Below the pieces are notes generated by a model. The model was given only the letters and a program-made list of their open reading frames with translations, had not been told where the DNA came from and ran no database searches. 64,000 nucleotides of DNA from Fallopia convolvulus (lineage: Eukaryota; Streptophyta; Magnoliopsida; Caryophyllales; Polygonaceae): the NCBI GenBank assembly GCA_964016875.1, contig OZ024733.1, positions 21,681,324-21,745,323 on the forward strand. Direction: 5' to 3'. Shown here piece by piece: positions 1-9,982 of the stretch (its first letter is position 1; every line of letters starts with the position of its first letter). The translations under genes were made by a program, and so were the position numbers.

Positions 1-813
1 GTTGCCCGGGAGTAACCCTTGCGGTGGTTGGTGGTCGGAGGGACCGATGGTCGCCGGCGGCGTGGCGTAGCCAGGCAAAGGAAGTAGCCGGCGGTGAAGA
101 TTCTTTCTCCCGAAACCGTCGTCCTCCTTGATTCTTCTCTGGCTCATTCGGTCCCAACAGCAACGAGCTGAGCTCCCAAAAAAAAACAGAAAGAAGGTGA
201 GGTGGAGGAGGAGGGTGGTGAGCTGGGCAGAGGAGACGATCGCCGGTGGTGAAGAGGCACGAGGTCATCGCCCCGTCCAGATTTGGTTCTCGTTCCTTTC
301 TTTCAAGATTGAGTTGATCCAAAGTGGTTGAAAAAGTACAACCTCCCTATCTCTTTCTCAATCCCTTCCTTAATAAGCAAAGAAAGAGGCGGTTTATAAA
401 ACCAAACCCGTCTCGGAACGGGACTCGCGTTAAAACGGTAAAATTATGTACCTCAGATGGAAAAACTTACGAAACGAAAAACGTCCCGTAAATTATGTAG
501 ACCACTAAAACCAATTTTCCATGATTTTATCTTGCTACCTTCAATTTTTAAGGCTTCCGTTTCGTATTTTAAATCCTTTGTAGTACATAATTAAAAAGAC
601 GGCTTATCCAATAAATATTCTTTTTCCACTGAAAAATCCTAGAATTCACACCGATCCATAAAATCATTTCTTTATGATTTTAGGATATCACCAACAATTT
701 TCTAGGATTTAATTTCCAACAAAAATATTGGATTAAGCAGCTAAACGGACAAAGAGGTTAAAAGGATATCCGAGAAAAATTCAAAAATATCCTTAAAAAC
801 TGCAGTTATTACA
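1..813 (-). repeat. 5' part of a Ty3-type LTR, truncated by the window edge
   Basis: Read on the minus strand, the sequence starts at 813 with TGTAATAACTGCAG and runs toward position 1. From about 400 to 813 it closely matches, in inverted orientation, the first 430 bases of the solo LTR at 33453-36242. Further out it enters a similar GC-rich pocket (about 1-300) with weaker similarity. TGTAATA starts are typical of chromovirus Ty3 LTRs. It abuts gag codons of the copia element at 814, so it most likely inserted into that element. The short open frame at 128-331 lies in the GC-rich pocket and I do not regard it as a gene. Confidence 0.75.
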
Positions 814-829
814 CAACAAGCCTCCTCTG

Positions 830-2808
830 CTTGTTGCGGGAGAGTACGACCACTGGAAGATCCTCTTCGCCACTTGGCTCAAAAGCAATGACTACCAAGC
901 CTGGTCAGTCATTGAGGATGGAGATTATGTCATTCCGAAGACAAGAAGGACAAAAAGTCCGAGTGGGATCCAACTGAATGGACATGAATGGAGAAGAACT
1001 TCAAGGCACAAATGTTGCTAAACAATGCCTTGGATGCTGAAGATTTACTAAGGGTGGTGAACTGCAAAACTGCCAAGGATGCATGGGAACCTATTGAGCA
1101 GATGCATATTGGCAGTACAGATTTGAAGGAAAGCCACCAAAAGGAGGCCAAGAAGGAGTTCTATAATTTCGAGATGAAAGACGGTGAAACCATTGCCACT
1201 TATCAATCTCGATTTGAGGCCTTGGTAAATCGTATCAATCATCTTGGTATAGAAAAGGACATCACTCATGCAAAGAAAGTCTCTACAATTGTTGATGGTC
1301 TTGGTCCCAAGTACGTTGTTACCAGAGGTTTGCTTAGAGAAAATCCAATCACGAAGTCTTGCAAGCTTCATGAGATCTTTGGAAAGCTGACAAACTACGA
1401 GCGATATGAAAATAACAACAATGGTTCCTCAAGCTCTAACAAGGGCATTGCTCTCAAGGTGGAGAAGGCCATCGAGAACATCACTGCCGGGAAGGGAGTT
1501 TATACGTTAGAAGAAGACTCTGATGTAGCTCTCATAACCAAGACAATGAGGGCATTCTACAAGAGAGGCAAGAAGTAAGGAGCCTGGAAGGAACAAGAGA
1601 AGGTCAACTCTGAGAGGAAGGAGATCAAGGATGTTACCTGTTTCAACTGTCAAGAAAAGGGTCACTATGCTAAGAGTTGTCCCAAAGGTGACGAGTCTGG
1701 GAATGAGAAGAAAAAGGCCTACATCGCTCCATGGGATCTTGAGTCAGATGATGAATCTGATTCTAAGACCTGTGCCATGATTCTGAAGACTGAAGATGTC
1801 GACCAGGAGGTAACTCCTGAACAATTCCTTTCCAGTTTAGAAAACGCTAAACAATCTGATCTTGTCACTCTTGTTAAAAAGCTTTTTGAAGATAATTTGA
1901 AAATGCAAGATGAAATAGAAGCTGCTGATGAGAAATGTCTTAATCTTGAAGAAAAATTATCAGAGTCAACTGTTACTAGTGTTGTTCCATGTACTAAGTG
2001 TAAAGAGCTAAAAGAAGATATTAAGACTCTCACTGAAACCAATAACGAACTTAGAACGGATTTGCTTATCTTTAAACTCAGAAGAGAGGAATTAGAGAAT
2101 GAGCTTGATAAAAGAACTCACTTTGTGTTTAATCTGGCTAGGTGTGGTATTGATTATGGTAAAGATAAATCTGAGTATCCTCCAAATAACCTTAGCTTTG
2201 AAGAAAAGATGGAAAGGAAAGCTAGAGAACTTCAATCTGCTAGAGATAAAGTTACTTATGTAGAGGGTAGGGTAAAGATTCTTGAGAGTGGCTTAAATGA
2301 TAACTCAGAATGGTATTCTGGTAATACGGCTCATAAGATATATCTAAAACAGTCTCAAGGGAACCAGCACAGAGTTCCTTCAAAGGAACGTGCAAAGGAA
2401 CGGACCCTCCAGAAACCACATCCTAAACGCTATCTTGGTGAATATTATAGGGTGTGCTATCAATGTGGTAAGGGAGGTCATGTTCAAAAGGATTGTAAAG
2501 TTAAATTAGATGTGTCTAACAAAAAGGTACAAAACCAGAATATAGGGAACAACAAGAAACAATGGTCTGGTAAGAAAAATCAAGGGTATGACGAATCTCA
2601 TCAGAACAAAAAGAAACCAGCTCAACAACCACAAAAGAAGCAAGATTCTAAAACCGATAAAGGGAAAAATCATGTTGATCCCTCAAATATTGCTTCTAGT
2701 TCCAAGAGTCCACAGAAAGCTACATTAGTTCAATCTCAAATTTATCATTCTATAAGCTCTGCTAACCGACCCGGGAAGGCTAAGCAGGTCTGGGTCGTTA
2801 AAACGTGA
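830..2808 (+). pseudogene. gag: copia gag (nucleocapsid) pseudogene with coiled coil
   Basis: Gag forms the particle and binds genomic RNA. Coding similarity starts near 830, before the first long open frame at 988. The UBN2/retrotrans_gag region spans about 990-1400. A stop at 1576-1578 interrupts the frame, which then resumes in the same phase. A first CCHC zinc knuckle lies at 1639-1680 (pattern C-x2-C-x4-H-x4-C) and a second at 2455-2496. Between them, about 1830-2110, is a heptad-rich, charged coiled-coil segment. A lysine/glutamine-rich tail ends at the stop at 2806-2808. The extended coiled-coil gag and two knuckles separate this from short copia gags and point to the Sirevirus lineage. 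One stop and the lost 5' end make it non-functional. Confidence 0.85.
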
Positions 2809-2816
2809 TTTCTTTC

Positions 2817-5800
2817 TTGCAGGTTGAAGTGAGGGGGAACATCCGTTGGATCCTTGACAACGGGTGTTCATGTCACATGACAAGGAACGAGAGTATTTTG
2901 TCCTCACTTCCGTCAATGCTGGAGGAAACATTTCCTTTGGCAACAACGATCAAGGAGAAATCATTGGAACACGTGAAGTCAAGCTAAATGATAAGACCAA
3001 CGTTAAAGACGTAAGCTTGGTGAAAGGTCTTGGTTACAATCTGTTGAGTATTGCTCAACTTTGTGATCAAGGGAACAATGAGGTATCATTTACCTCAGAT
3101 GGTTGTACGATAAAGAACAAAAATTCCAGTCTTGTGGTCCTGAAGGGAAAGAGGCGCAACAATGTGTACTTTGTAGACTCAAGTTTCCAACCACAAGAAG
3201 AGTTATGCTTTGTTACAGTAGTCGATAAGACCGATCTCTGGCATAGGAGGTTTGGTCACGCAAATCATCGAGGAATTCACAAACTCTACTCACAAAACCT
3301 GGTGATAGGACTTCCCAAAGTTCTTGCAGAAAAAGAAAGCTTGTGTGAAGAGTGTGTGAAAGGGAAACAAAGCAAATCGTCTTTTCAGCCAAAGTTGTCG
3401 ATCAACACTTCTCATCCCCTTGAAATGGTACACATGGATTTGTGTGGTCCCATGTGGGTGAAAAGTCATGGAGGTAGCATGTACATTTTTGTTATTGTTG
3501 ATGATTTTACTAGATATACATGGACTCTCTTTCTAGGTTCCAAAGATAAGACGTTCATGGCACTCAAAAGCTGGATCAAGAAGGTAGAAGCATCAACATG
3601 ACAAAAATTGAAGGCTATCAGGTCGGATAACGGAGCAGAGTTCAAGAATTCCATGTTTCATAGCTACTGTGATGAGCATGGAGTGTCTCAGAACTTCTCA
3701 GCGCCGAGGACTCCTCAACAAAACGGCGTAGCAGAGAGAAAGAATGGAACACTGCAAAATATGGCTCGTACTATGATGTTGGCAAGTAACTTGCCTCGGT
3801 CCTTTTGGGCTGAGGCAGTCGGTACCGCTTGCTACATCATTAATCGAGCTACTATACGTTCCAATTTTTCTAAAATTCCATATGAACTAATCAGGGGAAG
3901 AAAGCCAAATATTTCCCACTTGAAAGTCTTTGGATGCAGGTGCTTTATTCACAACAACGGAAAAGACGTGCTAGGCAAGTTTGATCCAAGGAGTGACGAA
4001 GGCATCTTTCTGGGATACGCATCCAACAACAAGGCCTACAAGGTGTTCAATAAAAGGACTAAGAAGTTTGAAGAAAGCATTCATGTTATCTTTGACGAGT
4101 CCAAAAATGGAGGGAACCTGTCAAGTAACTAGGACGTACTGAAGGTTCTAAACACAGACTCAGATGATGAAGTCGATCCAGATTCAAGTACACAAGCTCA
4201 AAATGAAGACGTCAACCCTCCTAGTCCTAACCTGGATAGAGATGACACAGAAGGTACTTCGAGTCTTGAAGATGATACTCCACAAAATGAAGATCAAGTG
4301 GAAGGAACAACTCTTGGAACGACAGAACAACAAGAACAAGAGGAGTCAAGAATAGATCCCACTCAGATCGAAGTCAGAAACTATCATCAAAAGAGAGATC
4401 ATCCTGTTGATAACATCATCACTCCATACGATAAAGGTGTGCTTACTCGTTCCTCTATTAAGAATTTTTGTGCTTTCAATGCGTTTATCTCTCTTGCGGA
4501 GCCGAAGAATGTGAAGGAAGCATTAAAAGATCCTGACTGGATAGTTGCTATGCAAGAGGAACTAACCAGTTTGAGAGGAACAACGTATGAAGATAAGTTT
4601 CCAAGCCAAAACACAAAATGGCTATAGGAATAAAGTGGGTATTCAGGAACAAACTTGATGACATCGGCACTGTCACAAGGAACAAGGCGAGGCTTGTAGC
4701 AAAAGGGTACAATCAACAAGAAGGGATTGACTACGATGAAACGTACACTCCTGTTGCAAGAATAGAAGCCATCCGTCTTCTAATCGCCTATGCTGCTCAC
4801 AAAGGATTCAAATTATATCAAATGGATGTGAAAACAGCCTTCTTGAATGGGTACCTACAAGAGGAGGTTTATGTGTTGCAGCCTCCAGGATTTGAAGATG
4901 TTGATCACCCTGACCATGTCTATGTGCTGGATAAGGCTCTCTATGGTCTTAAACAGGCTCCTCATGCTTGGTATGATAGATTCGCGCAATTTCTATTGAC
5001 CAATGGATATAGACGTGGTGTGATCGACAAAACGTTGTTCCTAAGGGAACAAGACGGTGAGGTTTTAGTAGTTCAAGATTTATGTTGATGATATTATATT
5101 TGGTTCTACTAACCCTAAACTTGTAGAAAGCTTCAAGAATCTAATGAGCAGTGAGTTTGAGATGAGCATGATCGGTGAACTCACTTTCTTTCTTGGTCTA
5201 CAAGTAGTACAAAGTGATGAGGGAACGAAGGTACATCAACAAAAGTACATCAAGGAGCTATTGAAGAAGTATGGTATGGACTCTACGAAATCTTTTGATA
5301 CTCCTATTTCTCCTAATACTCGTCTTGATGTTGACCTTAATGGTGTTGATGTTGATCAAACGATGTACCGAGGGATGATTGGTTCCCTATTGTACCTAAC
5401 GGCCAGTCAGCCAGATATTATGTTTAGTGTGTGTCTTTGTGCTAGATTCCAGGCTAATCCTAAAGAAACACATCTGAAAGAAGTGAAGAGAATTCTGCGC
5501 TACTTGAAAGGGAACGATGGGTTGTGTCTATGGTATCCAAGACATAACTCGTTCCATCTTGTTGGATTCTCGGATGCATATTTTGTAGGTCATTGATAGG
5601 AAGAGCACATCAGGCATGGCCCAATTTCTTGGTCCTTGCTTGGTGTCTTGGGGATCGAAGAAGCAAAATTCGGTTGCTCTTTCAACGGCTGAAGCGGAGT
5701 ATGTCGCAGCAGCCGCCTGTTGTTGCCAGGTTTTGTGGTTAAAACAACAACTTGTGGATTTTGGTATGTCTCTTGGAACTATCCCTATCTTATGTGATAA

Positions 5801-6020
5801 TACAAGTGCAATCAATATCTCCAAGAATCCTGTGCATCACTCTAGAACCAAACATATAGATATTCGACATCATTTCTTAAGAGATAATGTTGAAAAAGGT
5901 TTTATCAAGATGGATCATTGTAGGAATGAAAATCAAGTGACAGATATTTTTACCAAGGCTTTGGACAGAAAACCCTATGAATATCTGAGGATGTTACTAG
6001 GAATGATTTCCTTGGAATAA
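2817..6020 (+). pseudogene. pol: copia pol pseudogene: protease, integrase, reverse transcriptase, RNase H
   Basis: The protease active site near 2856 reads D-N-G-C-S where D-S-G is expected, so it has lost the usual Ser/Thr. The integrase zinc-binding HHCC lies about 3235-3360, followed by DDE-type core blocks around 3430-3720, including the S-D-N-G-A-E-F motif near 3620. The RT domain starts near 4618. Its YVDDI catalytic motif is at 5081-5095, reached only after a one-base frameshift. RNase H runs from about 5616 to the stop at 6018-6020, with the S-T-A-E-A-E-Y motif near 5680. Visible lesions are a frame change near 2870, stops at 3599-3601 and 4130-4132, and shifts near 4610, 5078 and 5590. 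Expression of an intact polyprotein is not possible. Confidence 0.9.
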
Positions 6021-6762
6021 ACAAGTCCTGGTCCTCTATTCCCTCAGTGCCTAGCTAAAGAGGTAACCTCCTAGGAAACCATGTATCATTTGACAAGTTT
6101 TCTAATGGCTTATATATTTCCTTTATGCATTGATGTTGTATATATTAGAAATTGTTAAGTGTTGCATGCTAAAAGGAACTAAAACTGAATTTTTTACATC
6201 CAAGATTTTCTTTTAGCCCAAAATAACCAACTTGATCTATTCTATCCCTCACTTCAAGCCGAAATGATGGTTGGTTATAAGTTGTCCCTTAGCCTGGTCC
6301 AAACAAACATTCTCTATAAACCCCCTTTGATTACCTTTAAACGGGGAATAATTGTTTGGATGTCAAAAATATCCCAAGCCCACAAAAAGTTTGAATGGAA
6401 TATCTCTTGTCCCTTGTCTGTTCAAACAAAGCCTTTTGTCCACTCATGGTAACGAGGTATGGAACTAGTGGTTTGGGAATAGTGTCAAATAAAGGAACAT
6501 ATTTGATTACAATTGAAGATTTTTCTGGAAAGGAACAGTCGTCGATACAGCTGGGATGGGATACAGTGTGATAGCCGTTGTGACTGCAAGTTTGAAAATC
6601 CAGCCGTTGCACAGTGTTTTTGCAGGTAACGATAGGACATTTTATGCAGTCTTGAATTAATGGCGGTGTAAAAATCATCATTATGGAAATTCTTAGCCGT
6701 TAAGATATGGATAGAAGATATTGGGAAGATTACGATCTTTTTCAACAAGGAAAGAGGTGTGC

Positions 6763-6865
6763 TTTATAATCTCTTCTCTCGGTCATTTTTTTCACCACAT
6801 CTCTGTTTTTACCTTCCTAAACCCTAATCTTCTTCAAGCTTCAAGATTTCTTCTCTTTCACTTCA
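6763..6865 (+). promoter_or_regulatory. Possible leader of the envelope-like ORF
   Basis: The sequence TTATAATCTCTTCTCTC at about 6763-6779 is followed by a CT-rich stretch and an AAACCCTAA motif, then the ATG at 6866. This looks like a plant TATA-plus-leader arrangement, which would allow separate transcription of the extra ORF. A splice-derived subgenomic RNA is the alternative. No direct evidence of transcription can be seen. Confidence 0.3.
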
Positions 6866-8023
6866 ATGGCTTCCTCTTCAAACACCCTTTCCCTTAACTT
6901 TGATGGCCTCGACGTCTCCGAGATCGAAGCTCTTCAAGCTCAACTCGAATCCCTCGAAAAGGCCAAGCTTTCCTCTCCCTCTCGCGTTTCCAAGCTTGAA
7001 ACCCAGTTTGATGATGTCACCAACATCGGAGCAGAGGCCAACATCGGAGAAGGACCTCAAGTCTGCTAAGGCAAAGGGAACGTTGCCAATGGAACCAGAG
7101 GGCGTTTCTAAGAAGGTTTCAAAGAGAGTCGTCGCTCCTCTGGTGATCGACGAGGAATTTCTGAAGGAGAATGACTTGGAGGAGTTCTGGGAACTTCTCA
7201 AGTTCCAAGGTTGGGACAAGATTTGTGCTTCAATGGTCAAGGTAGACGTGTCTGTCCTTGCTAATTTCTTTTCGACCTATCAACTGGCTGATCTTGTGAC
7301 TGGTCCCTAGGGGTTCTCTACTGTTGGTACCTCCGAAATCTCTTTCTCTCTGGGGTCTGTTGCCAAAATTCTGAAGGTTCCAAGTGAAGGATATTGTGAG
7401 CTGCATACTTCAAGCAACTGGCCAAGGAACAAGGCTTAGCTTATCAAGCGCGTAATGGGGAAGGCATCCGAGTCTGGTCCTTACTCTATTGGGGATCTAG
7501 GATACACTGCACGGATTGCACACCAGTTTCTGATCAAGGTTATTGTTCCCAGGCTAGAGAAGTGGAGCAATCTCACCATCAATGACATGATTCTGTTGGA
7601 TAAGTTTCTAAGGAGGGAACGCATCAATCTTCCTGAGATTATGATGAGGCACATGGCCAAAAGCACTGGGAAGGCAATTCTGATGAGGCACAATTGCCTT
7701 ACCCATAGTTTGTGAAGGCAATTCTAAAGGAGAAGAATGTGTACAAGCCTTCGCGTGAGGAGTCTTTTGGATTACCCCTGGATATGCGCAATATCTCGAG
7801 GACGAATTTCCAGGGTGATTCAAATGGAACAGCTGCAAAGAAGACTACCCAGATGGACGTTGGGAGTTCTTCGCTAAGTGAAGGTGTTACTGCCAAGATG
7901 TTGTTCGAGCTTCAAAAGATATCCTCTCAGCCGAGTACCGTCATTGATATCTGGCTAAGAGAGACACTGACACTGCTGCTGCTGATTCCACCTCCTCCGA
8001 ACCATATTGTGGACCCTCTCTAG
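6866..8023 (+). pseudogene. Sirevirus envelope-like ORF remnant downstream of pol
   Basis: Three consecutive open pieces (6866-7069; about 7055-7310; 7455-8023 with frame changes) lie between pol and the 3' LTR. The first begins at a Met after a T/C-rich leader and is rich in Glu, Leu and Ser (possible coiled coil). The later pieces hold a hydrophobic, Leu/Ile-rich stretch around 7500-7660 with a conserved-looking I-N-L-P motif, resembling the envelope-like proteins of plant Sireviruses. Those proteins are named by position and structure, and an entry function has not been established. Frame changes near 7060 and 7700 and the stop at 7308-7310 show it is decayed. Assignment rests on position plus recollection of the family. 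Confidence 0.6.
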
Positions 8024-8236
8024 TTCTCTAGCCTATTTATCCCAACTTTAAAAATTTATGTTGTTTCTCTTGGATGCTAAGACTTTTTATGTTTTTTTTT
8101 GTTTTTCTGGCTGTGATACCCGCAACAATTATCTATAATATTATCTATTTTTTGCTTATGAATGGTTTGAGTTTCAATTAAATTTGTTCTTTTGCTCTAA
8201 GTTTTTGCTTGATGATTGTTGACCTTTAATGATGTC

Positions 8237-8451
8237 AAAAGGGGGAAGTTAGAAAAAATGCAGAGATGCGTTCTATCCATGAAATAAAGAGGGAACTTTG
8301 GCTAAGGGGGCATATGTTGTTACCTCTGATGAGTAGGAACAACTGTGCATCTGTTAAGGGGGAACCATACATGATTTTTTTTCTCTATATTTCTACTGAT
8401 TTCTAGATGTGCATTTTTGCATAGGTTTGTCATCATCAAAAAGGGGGAAAT
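8237..8451 (+). other. Cluster of four polypurine tracts before the 3' LTR
   Basis: Near-identical purine tracts with AAGGGGG cores occur at 8237-8248, 8304-8310, 8356-8364 and 8438-8451. The last directly abuts the LTR start at 8452 and is the functional-position PPT for plus-strand priming. Multiplied PPT-like signals in the 3' intergenic region are a described Sirevirus peculiarity. The spacing here is about 50-80 bases. Confidence 0.7.
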
Positions 8452-9335
8452 TGTTGGAACAATGGTTGTTCCATGGTTTCTCTTAGTTTTGATGATAACA
8501 AACTTAGTTGGTATAACTTGCTTCTATATGTAAGTGTTTTAGGAAAACAAGTACATAGTCACGAGTGACGGAACATTGTGAGGAACGATGGAGGGAACGA
8601 GTGACAGATTTAGGAAGTGCGTACCGGAAGGAACGCGTCTTTCTATTAATGGGAAGTTACTAGATCTTCTACGAGCAATCTTCTGAGAAGATACGACATT
8701 TGTAGGTGGTTGCTTGAGGAGATCAAAGGAGGGATAAGATCAAACTTCATAAGATCTTATCTATTGAAATACGAGATCATTCGGTTTTGGCAAGAATCGG
8801 CATGGTTGAGGTTCCAAATCACAAATAATACTTTCTCCTTTTTGTGTGGGATTTGTTAAGTGGAAAATCTACGTAATTAGGCAAGAATTACGTATGAGAT
8901 GAGACTTAACACTTCTTATAAATAGCTAGTTTATAGCTAGGGTTTAAGTGTGGTTAAAGACGACGAACTTGGAGAGAGAGCTTTTCAAGTGTACGAGTGT
9001 GTGGCTTTTTCCGGTGAAGAATCCAAAAGTAAGTCAGTAGTTTACTTTCTCTTAGGTTTACGCTTAGGGTTGTAGAAGTCTAGTTGGTTGAACTTTGGTT
9101 GGTGCTTTAGTTACCAGGGAACTTGACTTGCCTTGTAATCGTTGAAACTTAATAAAAGTATTCTATTGAAAATCCTCTGAGAAGGAGTCTCAGGGGTAGA
9201 GGTTTTTTCTTTCTACGACTTGGTGGTCGGACAGAAAGTTTTCCTCTCTAAATTCTGTGTTCTTATTGTTTATTTTCGCTGCCCAGGGAACATTGCTAGT
9301 TCCTTGACTTGTTACTAACGCGTCACGATCCAACA
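8452..9335 (+). repeat. 3' LTR of the Sirevirus-type element
   Basis: It starts TGTTGGAACAATGG right after the polypurine tract and ends in GATCCAACA, giving TG...CA termini and a short inverted repeat (TGTTGG/CCAACA). Length is 884 bases. It contains a TATA box at 8917-8924 and an AATAAA signal at 9151-9156. The matching 5' LTR would lie left of the window, so the target-site duplication (expected 5 bases starting at 9336) cannot be checked here. Confidence 0.8.
8917..8924 (+). promoter_or_regulatory. LTR TATA box
   Basis: TATAAATA lies about 465 bases into the 884-base LTR and about 225 bases before an AATAAA at 9151-9156. These positions fit a U3 promoter and an R/U5 polyadenylation signal. 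Confidence 0.5.
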
Positions 9336-9982
9336 ACGTCCCTCAACTATTTAATTATCAAAAGTGTGCGTAAGAGCTGAAAAACAACGAGTCTAGCACC
9401 TTATATAGGTGCGGCACAAGCTAAAACCCTAAATAACAAGATGCGTGCCTAGGGCTTGCATGAAAGCAAGGCCCAGCGGCGTAAGGCCCAAGAAGAGCCT
9501 TCTAATAATGTAAAACCATAAGTAGAAGTGTCTAATAATGGAAAACATACTAAAATAGGCATAAAAATGATATGTCGTTGGCCATCGACACGACAGTGTC
9601 AAGACACGGCCATCGCGAGGCGCGGCGAGACCCTGGCATAATGTCGTGTGCGCTGGCACGGCGAAGGCACGCTGGCACTGGCCGAGGCTGGCGAGAACCT
9701 CAAGTTGCAACGCTAGTGGGTGACGCGGGTCCGGGGTCTGGTGCGAGCGACGGGTCCGAGGTGGATGGTGCCGCGGACTCGTCTTGAGGTTCTCCGATGC
9801 TAAGGACGCATACGGTGGTGTGCGCCGGGGCGGAGAAGGGCGCGCCATGCCCCGCGGAGATACGTGACACCAAGGACTATGTAGCGGTCTCGATGGCACG
9901 GGTCCAGGCATGAGTGACCGGTCCCTCAGAGCGCACGGTGAATGAGTCGTCCTCTTGGCTGGCGTCCAAGGACGAGGTCGCA
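9336..9982. other. GC-rich unidentified segment, probably repeat-derived
   Basis: GC content rises sharply at about 9570-9980, well above the surrounding sequence. A TATATAAGG box lies on the minus strand near 9400-9412. A 194-codon minus-strand frame (9429-10013) is Pro/Arg/His-rich in its first part and hydrophobic in the rest, with no domain I recognise. Such compositional frames arise by chance in GC-rich DNA. I favour an LTR or other transposon fragment over a gene. Confidence 0.35.

Larger units (their letters stand above)
814..9335 (+). mobile_element. Sirevirus-type Ty1/copia retrotransposon, decayed, 5' end outside the window
   Basis: In order the element carries gag with two CCHC knuckles and a coiled coil, aspartic protease, integrase, reverse transcriptase, RNase H, an extra envelope-like ORF, a cluster of polypurine tracts and a 3' LTR. 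Integrase before RT is the Ty1/copia order. The long coiled-coil gag, the additional 3' ORF and the repeated polypurine tracts are hallmarks of Sireviruses. At least two in-frame stops and several frameshifts break gag-pol, so it is not autonomous. The 5' LTR, primer-binding site and first gag codons are missing because the Ty3-type LTR ending at 813 sits inside gag. The 3' LTR ends at 9335. Confidence 0.88.

Noticed and set aside
128..331. 67-codon Arg/Glu-rich frame at the left edge
   Set aside because: Lies in the corresponding GC-rich pocket of the minus-strand LTR, on the opposite strand. No support as a gene.
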